From: Azospirillum sp. TSH100 | GTDB lineage: Bacteria > Pseudomonadota > Alphaproteobacteria > Azospirillales > Azospirillaceae | DNA length: 64,000 bases | Direction of reading: 5' to 3' | Assembly: GCF_004923295.1 (NCBI RefSeq) | Contig: NZ_CP039638.1 | Span: 1 to 64,000 of the forward strand | Part shown: piece after piece, positions 57,007 to 64,000 of the stretch | Layout of the letters: the number at the start of each line of letters is the position of its first letter | Numbering within the stretch: position 1 is the stretch's first letter | Program-made: the position numbers and the translations under genes | Notes under the pieces: model-generated | The model's input: the letters and a program-made list of their open reading frames with translations, nothing else | Told to the model about the DNA's origin: nothing | The model's database searches: none

Positions 57007-57745
57007 ACTGCGCCAGTTCCGGCGTCGCCGGCCGGTCGAACAGCTCGGCCGGCGGTCCCTGTTCGGCGATGCGTCCGCCATGCATGAAGACCAGCCGGTC
57101 GCAGACCTCGCGGGCGAAGCGCATCTCGTGCGTCACCAGGATCAGCGTCATGCCCTCCTCGGCCAGATTGCGCACCACCCCCAGCACCTCGGCGACCAGC
57201 TCCGGATCCAGGGCGGAGGTGATCTCGTCGCACAGCAGCACCTTGGGCGCCATCGCCAGCGACCGCGCGATGGCGACGCGCTGCTGCTGGCCGCCCGACA
57301 GCTGCGACGGGTAGGCGTCGAACTTGTGGCCCAGCCCGACCTTGGCCAGCGCCGATTCGGCGGCGGCGCGGGTGGTGGCCTTGTCCTGCTTCTTCACCAC
57401 CTTCAGCGCCAGCATCACATTCTCGCCGGCGGTCAGGTGGGGGAACAGGTTGAACTGCTGGAACACCATGCCGACCTTCTGGCGCAGGGCGCGCAGGTCG
57501 ATCTGGCCGGGATCGACGCATTCGCCGTCCACCTCGATGACGCCGCCGTCGATGCGCTCCAGCCCGTTGATGCTGCGCAGCAGCGTGCTCTTGCCCGAGC
57601 CGCTGCGGCCGATCATGGCGACGACCTGGCCTTCCTCCACCGCCATGTCGACACCCTTCAGCACCTCGACCGGGCCGAAGGACTTGCGGATGGCGGACAG
57701 CTTCACCAGGGGGCGGCCGGTGGCGGACATGTTAACGGGCGACAT
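56981..57745 (-). CDS. polar amino-acid ABC importer ATPase
   Basis: The protein has 254 residues with Walker A MIGRSGSGKSTLLRSINGLE, signature LSGGQQQRVAIARSLA and Walker B VLLCDEITSALDPELV; VFQQFNLFPHLT is the Q-loop of GlnQ/HisP-type ATPases. AAGGAAG before ATG 57745 fixes a start that overlaps the preceding permease gene by 14 bases. It is the last gene of an importer set. The substrate is probably a polar amino acid. Confidence 0.92.
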   Translation of the reverse strand: MSPVNMSATGRPLVKLSAIRKSFGPVEVLKGVDMAVEEGQVVAMIGRSGSGKSTLLRSINGLERIDGGVIEVDGECVDPGQIDLRALRQKVGMVFQQFNLFPHLTAGENVMLALKVVKKQDKATTRAAAESALAKVGLGHKFDAYPSQLSGGQQQRVAIARSLAMAPKVLLCDEITSALDPELVAEVLGVVRNLAEEGMTLILVTHEMRFAREVCDRLVFMHGGRIAEQGPPAELFDRPATPELAQFIGMVEAR

Positions 57746-58382
57746 TGAGCTTCCTTTCCAGCGCCTTGGCCGACAGCGACAGCGGGTAGCACAGGGCGAA
57801 ATAGATCAGCCCGACCAGCCCATAGACCAGGAAGGGCTGGAAAGTGGCGTTGGTGATCATGGTCCCGGCCTTCGTCACCTCGACGAAGCCGATGATGGAG
57901 GTCACCGCCGTGCCCTTCACCACCTGCACCGAGAATCCGACGGTGGGCGGCACGGCGATGCGCAGGGCCTGGGGCAGGATGACGTGGCGCATCTGCTCGC
58001 CGAAGGTCAGCGCGAGGCTGGCCGAGGCCTCCCACTGGCCCTTCGGCACCGCTTCGACGCAGCCGCGCCAGATCTCGGCGAGATAGGCGGCGGTGAACAG
58101 CGTCAGCCCGACGGCGGCCGAGGTCCAGGCCGAGGTCTCGATGCCGATCAGCGGCAGGGCGAAGAAGACGATGAACAGCTGCATCAGCAGCGGCGTGCCC
58201 TGGAAGATTTCGATGAACAGCCGGGCGGCGACGCGCAGCGGCGGCACCGGCGACACGCGGGCGACCAGCAGCAGCAGCCCGGCGATCCCGCCGGAGACGA
58301 AGGCGATCAGCGACAGCAGCACCGTCCAGCGCGCCGCCAGCAGCAGGTTGGACAGGATGTCCCACAGGGTGAAGTTAAGCAC
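57732..58382 (-). CDS. polar amino-acid ABC importer permease 2
   Basis: The protein has 216 residues and about five helices. IEIFQGTPLLMQLFIVFFAL (R/Q-G-T-P) and EAVPKGQWEASASLALT (E-A-A loop region) are signatures of HisM/GlnP-type permeases. It overlaps the first permease gene by 8 bases and the ATPase gene by 14. Confidence 0.92.
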   Translation of the reverse strand: MLNFTLWDILSNLLLAARWTVLLSLIAFVSGGIAGLLLLVARVSPVPPLRVAARLFIEIFQGTPLLMQLFIVFFALPLIGIETSAWTSAAVGLTLFTAAYLAEIWRGCVEAVPKGQWEASASLALTFGEQMRHVILPQALRIAVPPTVGFSVQVVKGTAVTSIIGFVEVTKAGTMITNATFQPFLVYGLVGLIYFALCYPLSLSAKALERKLNVAR

Positions 58383-59049
58383 GCGACACCCCCTTGGCGA
58401 ACATCCGCTGCCCCATCAGGCTGAAGACCCAGCGCAGGGCCACCGCCAGCGCCAGATACAGCGCGGTCGCCAGGAAATAGACCTCGAAGGGCCGGAAGTT
58501 GCGGGACTGGATGAAGTTGGCGGCGAAGCTCAGCTCCTCCGCCGCGATCTGCGAGCAGACCGACGAGCCCAGCATGACGATGACGATCTGGCTGGTCAGC
58601 GCCGGCCAGATCTTCGCCATCGCCGGGCCGAGCACGACATAGCGGAAGATCTGCGGCCCGGTCATGCCCAGGCTGGCCCCGGCCTCGATCTGGCCCCTGG
58701 GCGTCGCCTCGATGCCGGCGCGGATGATCTCGGTCGAATAGGCGCCGAGATTGATGACCATCGCCAGCACCGCCGCCTGCCATTCCGCCAGCCGGATGCC
58801 CAGCGACGGCAGGCCGAAGAAGATGAAGAACAGCTGGACCAGGAAGGGGGTGTTGCGGATCAGCTCGACATAGGCGCCGACGACGATCGCCAGCGGCTTC
58901 ACGGTCGAGGTCCGCGCCGCCGCGCCGCCGATGCCGAGCGCCACCCCCAGCACCGTGCTGACCGCGGTCAGCCCGATGGTCGTCGCCACCCCGTCCACCA
59001 GCACGGGCGTGTAGTCCAACAGGGACGAGAAATCGAAACTGTAGGCCAT
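58375..59049 (-). CDS. polar amino-acid ABC importer permease 1
   Basis: The protein has 224 residues with several helices. YVELIRNTPFLVQLFFIFFG (R-N-T-P) and ATPRGQIEAGASLGMTGPQI (E-A-A loop) are typical of HisQ/GlnP permeases. It forms the channel with permease 2. Only a weak ribosome site lies before ATG 59049. A repeat hairpin stands between it and the binding-protein gene upstream. Confidence 0.92.
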   Translation of the reverse strand: MAYSFDFSSLLDYTPVLVDGVATTIGLTAVSTVLGVALGIGGAAARTSTVKPLAIVVGAYVELIRNTPFLVQLFFIFFGLPSLGIRLAEWQAAVLAMVINLGAYSTEIIRAGIEATPRGQIEAGASLGMTGPQIFRYVVLGPAMAKIWPALTSQIVIVMLGSSVCSQIAAEELSFAANFIQSRNFRPFEVYFLATALYLALAVALRWVFSLMGQRMFAKGVSRA

Positions 59050-59103
59050 GATGCGGTCCCGTGCCGGATTGATGATGCCGGAATCTTGCGAAGCGGGAAG
59101 GAT

Positions 59104-59126
59104 CCCCTCTCCCCGGGGGGAGAGGG
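59104..59126. repeat. GC-rich palindrome, copy 9 (half-unit)
   Basis: CCCCTCTCCCC and GGGGGGAGAGGG form a hairpin in the 96-base gap between the binding-protein gene and permease 1, a place where a hairpin can raise binding-protein mRNA relative to permease mRNA. Confidence 0.8.
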
Positions 59127-59145
59127 AGAAGAGGGCAGCCTTACC

Positions 59146-59940
59146 TCACAGATCCTTCGGCAGCGGCGAATGCAGCCACTTCTTGGCGATCTCGTTCAGC
59201 GAGCCGTCCTCCTTCGCCTTGGCGATGATGGCGTTGACCTTCTCCAGGAGCGGCCCCTCGTTCTTGTTCAGCCCGACGAAGCAGGGGGAGTTCTTGATCA
59301 GGAACTTCAGGATCGGCTGGCGCGGCGGGTTGCGCTCGAAGATGGCGGCGGCCACCACGTTGCCGGTGGCGACCAGCTGGACCTGCCCCGACAGGAAGGC
59401 GGAGATGGTGCCGTTGTTGTCCTCGTAGCGGCGGACGGTCACCTTGTCGGTGACGATCTTCGACAGCTCGATGTCCTCGACCGAGCCGCGGGTGACGCCG
59501 ACGGTCTTGCCTTCCAGATCCTCGACCTTCTCGGCCTTGATGTCGTCGGGACCGAAGACGCCGTTGTAGAAGGGGGCGTAGGCGGTGGAGAAGTCGATGA
59601 CCTTCTCGCGCTCGGCATTCTTGCCCAGGCTGGAGATCACCAGATCGACCTTGCCGGTGGTCAGGTAGGGGATGCGGTTGGTGCTGGTCACCGGCACCAG
59701 CTCCACCTTGGCACCCATTTCCTTGGCGATCAGGGTGGCGGCGTCGATGTCGTAGCCGACCGGCTTCAGGTCGGTGCCGACCGAGCCGAAGGGCGGGAAG
59801 TCCTGCGGGACGGCGACGCGCAGCACTTTTTCCTTGGCGATGCGCTCCAGCGCGTCGGCTTTTGCATGGGTCGGGGCGAGCCCCCCGGCCAGAACCGCCG
59901 TGGCAAGGCCGAGAGCACCCAGAATCTTCGCGAACCGCAT
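59146..59940 (-). CDS. polar amino-acid ABC importer, periplasmic binding protein
   Basis: The protein has 264 residues. A signal peptide (MRFAKILGALGLATAVLAGG) is cleaved near THAKA. The family 3 binding fold shows LRVAVPQDFPPFGSVGTDLK, GKVDLVISSLGKNAEREKVI and GKTVGVTRGSVEDIEL. Upstream frame extension lacks a signal-like start, so ATG 59940 is used, after GGAGATCAGG. It captures a polar amino acid or similar ligand. Divergent from an RpiR regulator. Confidence 0.92.
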   Translation of the reverse strand: MRFAKILGALGLATAVLAGGLAPTHAKADALERIAKEKVLRVAVPQDFPPFGSVGTDLKPVGYDIDAATLIAKEMGAKVELVPVTSTNRIPYLTTGKVDLVISSLGKNAEREKVIDFSTAYAPFYNGVFGPDDIKAEKVEDLEGKTVGVTRGSVEDIELSKIVTDKVTVRRYEDNNGTISAFLSGQVQLVATGNVVAAAIFERNPPRQPILKFLIKNSPCFVGLNKNEGPLLEKVNAIIAKAKEDGSLNEIAKKWLHSPLPKDL

Positions 59941-60068
59941 GGCACCTGATCTCCGAACCGAAAGACGATGAACCTCCCTCTTCAAACCATGTGCCACTTT
60001 CGTCCTACGAATTCCGATGTGCGCCAAAGGGCTGGAATGTTACGGTTATCCCGCCATTTGACGTCTTC

Positions 60069-60082
60069 GTTACAATCGTAAC
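60069..60082. promoter_or_regulatory. inverted repeat between the ABC importer and the RpiR gene
   Basis: GTTAC-AATC-GTAAC is a perfect 5-base inverted repeat, with another GTTAC at 60039-60043. It is in the 209-base gap between the divergent genes, the expected place for the RpiR operator. Confidence 0.4.
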
Positions 60083-60149
60083 ACCACCTGCGCCGCACCT
60101 GAACCGCCCATATTTTGTGCGGTTATTGAGATAACGAGGCGATCAGCCC

Positions 60150-61067
60150 ATGAAACAGGCAGAGAAACAGCTGAGGAAACAGGCAGGTCCGGTGATGGAG
60201 ACCGCCGATCCGTCGCTGACCGCCCGCATCCGCGACCGCTACGGCGACCTCACCCCCATGGAGCGGCAGCTCGCCGATGTGATTCTCGCCTGTCCGGGCG
60301 AACTGTCGGGCTATTCGGCGACCGAGCTGGCCGGCCGGGCCGGCGTGTCGAAGATGACGGTGTCGCGTCTGGTCCGCCGCCTCGGCTATGCCGGCTTCGA
60401 GGAAGCGCGTCTGGCCGCCCGGCGCGGCGGCGACTGGGGCTCGCCGCTGTTCCTGCTGCCGCCCGGTGTTGCCGGTCCGGCCCAGGCTCCCGCCCCCGAT
60501 GCAGGGCTTCCGCCGCTGGAGGCGCATTTCCGGCGCAGCGCCGAGGCGCTCGCCGCCACCGCGCGGCAGATCGACCCGGCTCTGCTGGCGCAGGCGGCCC
60601 GCGCGCTTGCCGGTGCCCGGCGGATCTGGGTCTGCGGCGCGCGCAACAGCGCCTTCCTGGCCGGTTATGCCCGCTGGCAGTTCATCCAGGTCCGCGGCGA
60701 GGTCCACCAGTTGGCGGCCTCCGGCGAGACGATGGCGGAGACGCTCGCCGATCTCGGCACCGGCGACCTGCTGTTCCTGGTCGGCATCCGCCGCCGTCCG
60801 CCGGCCATCGTCCGCCTGCTGCGCACAGCGGGGGAGCGCGGCATTCCAACCATCCTGATCGCCGACAGCCACTCGGCGCTGGAGGCGCCGCCGCCGCCGC
60901 TGACCTTCCGCTGCGAGACCCGCAGCCTGGCGGCGCTCGACAGCCATGTCGCCGCCCTGGCGGTGATCCATGCGCTCGCCGCCGAGCTGATCCCGCTGAC
61001 CGGCGAGCCCGGCCGCGCCCGCATCCGCGCCATCGAGGATCTGCACGACCAGTTGGAAGAACTCTAA
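60150..61067 (+). CDS. MurR/RpiR-family transcriptional regulator
   Basis: The protein has 305 residues. The N-terminal helix-turn-helix is at about 30-95 (LSGYSATELAGRAGVSKMTV, SRLVRRLGYAGFEEARLAAR) and a SIS sugar-phosphate-type domain at about 130-280 (RRIWVCGARNSAFLAGYARW, LGTGDLLFLVGIRRRP). It probably controls the divergent amino-acid importer. GAGGCGATCAGCCC precedes ATG 60150; a later ATG at residue 16 is an alternative. Confidence 0.88.
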   Translation: MKQAEKQLRKQAGPVMETADPSLTARIRDRYGDLTPMERQLADVILACPGELSGYSATELAGRAGVSKMTVSRLVRRLGYAGFEEARLAARRGGDWGSPLFLLPPGVAGPAQAPAPDAGLPPLEAHFRRSAEALAATARQIDPALLAQAARALAGARRIWVCGARNSAFLAGYARWQFIQVRGEVHQLAASGETMAETLADLGTGDLLFLVGIRRRPPAIVRLLRTAGERGIPTILIADSHSALEAPPPPLTFRCETRSLAALDSHVAALAVIHALAAELIPLTGEPGRARIRAIEDLHDQLEEL

Positions 61068-61273
61068 ACCCGCAAGCCGCCTTGCTTTCCGGCAACAATC
61101 GCGACACCCTGGTATGGCACGCGAACGGTCGACGGGTCGCCCGAAGGGGTTGCCTGCACCGGTCGCTCGCGCTGCTGACCAGTCACCCCGCCGTCCTCCC
61201 AAGGTGACCGCCGCTTGTGCCGGCGCACCGGACGGCCCAGCCAACAGAGGACGGCCCCCGCGGCCGGAACCAC

Positions 61274-62698
61274 ATGCGCCGTCATCGCCGCGCCAAGATC
61301 GTCGCCACCGTCGGACCGGCCAGCAACTCGCCGGAGATGCTGAAAACCCTGTTCCTGGCCGGTGTCGACACCTTCCGGCTGAACTTCAGCCACGGCACCC
61401 ACGACGACCACGCCAAGGTCCACCGCGCCATCCGCGAGTTGGAGGCCGAGGTCGGCCGCCCGATCGGCATCCTCCAGGATCTCCAGGGTCCGAAGATCCG
61501 CGTCGGCACCATCCGCGACGGCAAGATCGCGGTGGCCACCGGCGAGCAGATCCGCTTCGTGCTCCAGGGGACCGACGGCGACAAGCGCTCCATCCCGCTG
61601 CCGCACCCGGAAATCTTCGCCGCCATCATGCCGGGCCACCATCTGCTGATCGACGACGGCCGCGTCCGCGTCGAGGTGGTTGAGCTGGGCGACGACTGGA
61701 TCGAGGCGAAGGTCGTCGTCGGCGGCGTCATCTCCAACCGCAAGGGCGTCAACCTGCCGGGCACCATCCTGGACCTGTCGCCGCTGACCGCCAAGGACCG
61801 CGCCGATCTCGCCTTCGGGCTGGAGCTGGGCGTCGACTGGGTCGCCATGTCCTTCGTGCAGAAGCCGGGCGACATCCTGGAAGGCCGCGGCCTGATCGGC
61901 GACCGCGCCGGCATCATGGCGAAGATCGAGAAGCCGCAGGCGCTGGAGAAGATCGACGACATCATCCGCCTGTCCGACGCGGTGATGGTGGCGCGCGGCG
62001 ACCTCGGCGTCGAAATCCCGCACGAGGACGTGCCCGGCCGCCAGAAGGAGCTGGTGCGCGCCTGCCGTCTGGCGGTGAAGCCGGTGATCGTCGCCACCCA
62101 GATGCTCGATTCGATGGTGTCCGCCCCGACCCCGACGCGGGCCGAGGCGTCGGACGTGGCGACCGCCATCTATGACGGCGCCGACGCGGTGATGCTGTCG
62201 GCCGAATCGGCGTCGGGCCAGTATCCGGTCGAGGCGGTCACCATGATGGACCGCATCATCCGCTCCACCGAGCAGCACAAGCTCTACCGCTCGCTGATCC
62301 AGGCGACCCATCCGGGCGAGGAGCACACGCCGCCGCACGCGGTGGCCGCCGCCGCCGCCGATCTGGCCGACGCCCTGCATTCCTCGGCCATCGTCGCCTT
62401 CACCTCCAGCGGCACCACCGCGGCCCGCATCGCCCGCAAGCGGCCGGAGGTGCCGATCCTGGCGATCACCCCCGACACCGCGGTGTCGCGCCGGCTCTGC
62501 CTGCTGTGGGGCGCCCACAGCGTGCTGTCCGACGACATCCGCACCTACGAGGAGATGGTCGACCGCGCCATCGCCACCGGGCGGGCCGAGGAGTTCGCCG
62601 GCAAGACCGGCACCATGGTCGTCGTCGCCGGCATCCCGTTTGCCCAGGCCGGCACCACCAACAACCTGCGCGTCATCCACATGGACGGCAAGGCGTAA
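61274..62698 (+). CDS. pyk: pyruvate kinase
   Basis: The 474-residue enzyme makes pyruvate and ATP from phosphoenolpyruvate and ADP. RRAKIVATVGPASNSPEMLK begins the family. TFRLNFSHG, GRAGIMAKIEKPQALEKID (active-site Lys, Glu) and MVARGDLGVEIP are the catalytic motifs, and VAFTSSGTTAARIARKRP belongs to the C-domain. ATG 61274 is used because the family N-terminus is immediately after it; an in-frame GTG at 61217 would add 19 unmatched residues. A strong terminator follows the stop. Confidence 0.95.
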   Translation: MRRHRRAKIVATVGPASNSPEMLKTLFLAGVDTFRLNFSHGTHDDHAKVHRAIRELEAEVGRPIGILQDLQGPKIRVGTIRDGKIAVATGEQIRFVLQGTDGDKRSIPLPHPEIFAAIMPGHHLLIDDGRVRVEVVELGDDWIEAKVVVGGVISNRKGVNLPGTILDLSPLTAKDRADLAFGLELGVDWVAMSFVQKPGDILEGRGLIGDRAGIMAKIEKPQALEKIDDIIRLSDAVMVARGDLGVEIPHEDVPGRQKELVRACRLAVKPVIVATQMLDSMVSAPTPTRAEASDVATAIYDGADAVMLSAESASGQYPVEAVTMMDRIIRSTEQHKLYRSLIQATHPGEEHTPPHAVAAAAADLADALHSSAIVAFTSSGTTAARIARKRPEVPILAITPDTAVSRRLCLLWGAHSVLSDDIRTYEEMVDRAIATGRAEEFAGKTGTMVVVAGIPFAQAGTTNNLRVIHMDGKA

Positions 62699-62710
62699 GG
62701 TCGAAAGAGG

Positions 62711-62742
62711 CCCCCCGCCCTCACCGGGCGGGGGGTATTTTT
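62711..62742 (+). terminator. strong intrinsic terminator after pyk
   Basis: CCCCCCGCCC and GGGCGGGGGG form a perfect 10-base stem with a 5-base loop, followed by TATTTTT. It lies 12 bases past the pyk stop. Confidence 0.9.
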
Positions 62743-63168
62743 CTACCGTTCCATCTTCGTCGACAGCACGATCGACGACATCGTCCGCTCCACCCCCGGC
62801 AGGCGGCCGATGGCGTCCAGTGCCGCGTCCATCGCGTCGTGGGTCTCGGTGCCGACGGTGGCGCACAGATCATACTGGCCGCTGATGCTGTGCAGCCGGA
62901 TCACCTCCGGCATCTTGCGCAGGGCATGGACGGCGCGGTCGGCCAGCTTGGCACTGACGCTGATCATCACCAGCGCCGACACGCCGCGCCGCGGCGCCGG
63001 ATCCCCCAGCTTCACCGTATAGCCGGCGATCACGCCCTGCCGCTCCAGCCGGGCGATGCGGTCCTGCACGGTCGACCGCGACAGCCCCAGCGCCCGGCCC
63101 AGCGCCGCCGTGCTGGTGCGGGCGTTCACCGTCAACAGGTCGATCAGCCGGCGGTCGAGGTCGTCCAT
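62743..63168 (-). CDS. Lrp/AsnC-family transcriptional regulator
   Basis: The protein has 141 residues from ATG 63168; a GTG at 63180 is equally possible and neither has a clear ribosome site. MDDLDRRLIDLLTVNARTST and LGLSRSTVQDRIARLERQGV form the helix-turn-helix, and HSISGQYDLCATVGTETHDA is the RAM ligand-binding domain. Such proteins are global or local regulators responding to amino acids. The 3' end touches the pyk terminator, which may serve both. Confidence 0.9.
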   Translation of the reverse strand: MDDLDRRLIDLLTVNARTSTAALGRALGLSRSTVQDRIARLERQGVIAGYTVKLGDPAPRRGVSALVMISVSAKLADRAVHALRKMPEVIRLHSISGQYDLCATVGTETHDAMDAALDAIGRLPGVERTMSSIVLSTKMER

Positions 63169-63180
63169 GGGGTCCGTCAC

Positions 63181-63197
63181 GGGGGAGAGGGGGAGAG
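63181..63197. repeat. palindromic repeat remnant, copy 10
   Basis: GGGGGAGAGGGGGAGAG matches the right end of the repeat family only. It lies between the thioesterase stop and the Lrp start. Confidence 0.5.
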
Positions 63198-63208
63198 GCG
63201 CAGCCCCC

Positions 63209-63694
63209 TTACCCCTCGCAGCCCGCCTGATAGCGCTCCATGGCCGCCCGGATGTCCTCCGGGATCGCCACGGCGGCGAAGTCGTCGAGCGAGGTGGTGA
63301 CCAGCGTCAGGCTGCCCGACAGCCGGACCTGCCCCTCATGCTCGCCGTTGATGCGCAGCTGGACGGAGCTGCGGCCCAGCCGCTCCAGCAGGACGCCCAG
63401 CGTCAGCGTGTCGCCCATCCGGCTCGGGATCACGAAATCGCATTCGGCATGCACGATCGGCAGGCCCAGGCGACGTTGCAGGATCATCGTCGCATAGTCG
63501 ATGTCCAGCCCCTGGGTGAACCAGTCCTCCACCGCGCCGTTGAACATGTCGAAATAGACCGGGAAATAGACGATTCCGGCCGGGTCGCAGTGGGAAAAGC
63601 GAATGGGCCGCTGCACCCGGAAACAGCCCGGCGGCAGAGGCCGGTGGCTGGGGTGGTCGTCGGCGCGGCGCGGCCGCTCGCTGTACTCGTGCAT
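63209..63694 (-). CDS. acyl-CoA thioesterase, 4-hydroxybenzoyl-CoA thioesterase family
   Basis: The protein has 161 residues. FSHCDPAGIVYFPVYFDMFN holds the catalytic Asp of the hotdog-fold 4HBT family (H-x-D-P-A-G-I-V-Y). It hydrolyses acyl- or aryl-CoA esters; the natural substrate is unknown. ATG 63694 is chosen because the conserved part begins about 30 residues later; the extension upstream has no matching features. Confidence 0.85.
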   Translation of the reverse strand: MHEYSERPRRADDHPSHRPLPPGCFRVQRPIRFSHCDPAGIVYFPVYFDMFNGAVEDWFTQGLDIDYATMILQRRLGLPIVHAECDFVIPSRMGDTLTLGVLLERLGRSSVQLRINGEHEGQVRLSGSLTLVTTSLDDFAAVAIPEDIRAAMERYQAGCEG

Positions 63695-64000
63695 CTCTCG
63701 GTCAATCCTTGTTCCGCTCCGGCATCGGACATATGGGGGACATATGGGGTTTCCGATGCCTCGCGGTCGCCGCGTCTCATGCCGGCGGCAAACAGTTGTA
63801 GCCATTCCAAACAATCCGGGAAAAGCACCTTTCGTTCAACGGCTTCCTTCAACAATAGGGGAAAGCCGCAATTTTCGCACGGGGCGCTGTTGCGGAAATG
63901 CTGCACTGCAATCACGACAATGCCGGAAACCGGGCCCCAGCCCGAATAGCCACAATTTGTCGCAGATTCCGCCGGTTTTAGCGTAAACATCACACAAAGA
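63695..64000. other. non-coding stretch at the right edge
   Basis: About 300 bases with no supported gene. It contains a tandem 11-base repeat, GGACATATGGG, twice at 63727-63748, close to the thioesterase start, and becomes richer in A/T towards the window end. Confidence 0.5.

Overview
The window reads as a chromosome or chromid segment of an Azospirillum-like alphaproteobacterium (Rhodospirillales/Azospirillaceae). The supporting signs are very high GC with G/C-ending codons, the rluD - rpoH gene order with a small DUF6476-like membrane protein divergent from rluD, an RpoH with the QKKLFFNLR box, a DUF1127 protein, YejABEF-type peptide transport, and many copies of a GC-rich palindromic intergenic repeat. 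This placement is inferred from protein content; no database search was run.

Layout. 0-0.9 kb: two small minus-strand genes of DUF1828/DUF6978-like type, the second cut by the window edge, followed by three tandem tRNA-Glu genes (TTC, CTC, CTC). 1.4-9.6 kb: threonine aldolase, rluD, rpoH, then a minus-strand run of small metabolic genes (LysE exporter, gamma-glutamylcyclotransferase, VOC protein, PhzF, threonine/serine dehydratase, GNAT, DUF1127). 9.9-17.4 kb: MFS exporter with a divergent LysR regulator, aldo/keto reductase, old-yellow-enzyme oxidoreductase, a frameshifted M20 peptidase, and a ParA-like ATPase with a C-terminal membrane segment. 17.5-24.7 kb: a TPR/GT-like/FkbM fusion protein, then valine catabolism genes (mmsA, acyl-CoA dehydrogenase, mmsB) and a convergent LysR regulator. 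25-32.8 kb: a second ParA with a DUF3102-like partner, a non-coding stretch holding two copies of a 14-bp palindrome, and a 1771-residue filamentous-haemagglutinin/caspase fusion.

32.9-44.2 kb: hmgA with a candidate operator, a small methyltransferase, a large ABC exporter-like protein whose ATPase motifs are all lost and which ends in a cyclic-nucleotide-binding domain, then a four-gene oligopeptide importer. 44.5-50.9 kb: six glycan genes (four glycosyltransferases, a histidine phosphatase, a polysaccharide deacetylase), every junction coupled by a 4-base ATGA or GTGA overlap. 50.9-54.2 kb: a candidate structured RNA with terminator, a 48-residue hydrophobic peptide, an orphan HigA-like regulator, and a GH5 glycosidase with two calcium-type carbohydrate-binding modules and no Sec signal. 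54.7-64 kb: a PaiB-like/MocR divergent pair with a clear operator, a polar amino-acid ABC importer with a divergent RpiR regulator, pyruvate kinase with a strong terminator, an Lrp regulator and a thioesterase.

The most unusual items are the catalytically dead ABC/cNMP protein, the FHA-caspase fusion, the palindromic repeat that has entered two protein-coding genes, the unidentified RNA plus micro-ORF at 50.9-51.3 kb, and the paired GntR-like palindromes beside the ParA/DUF3102 genes.
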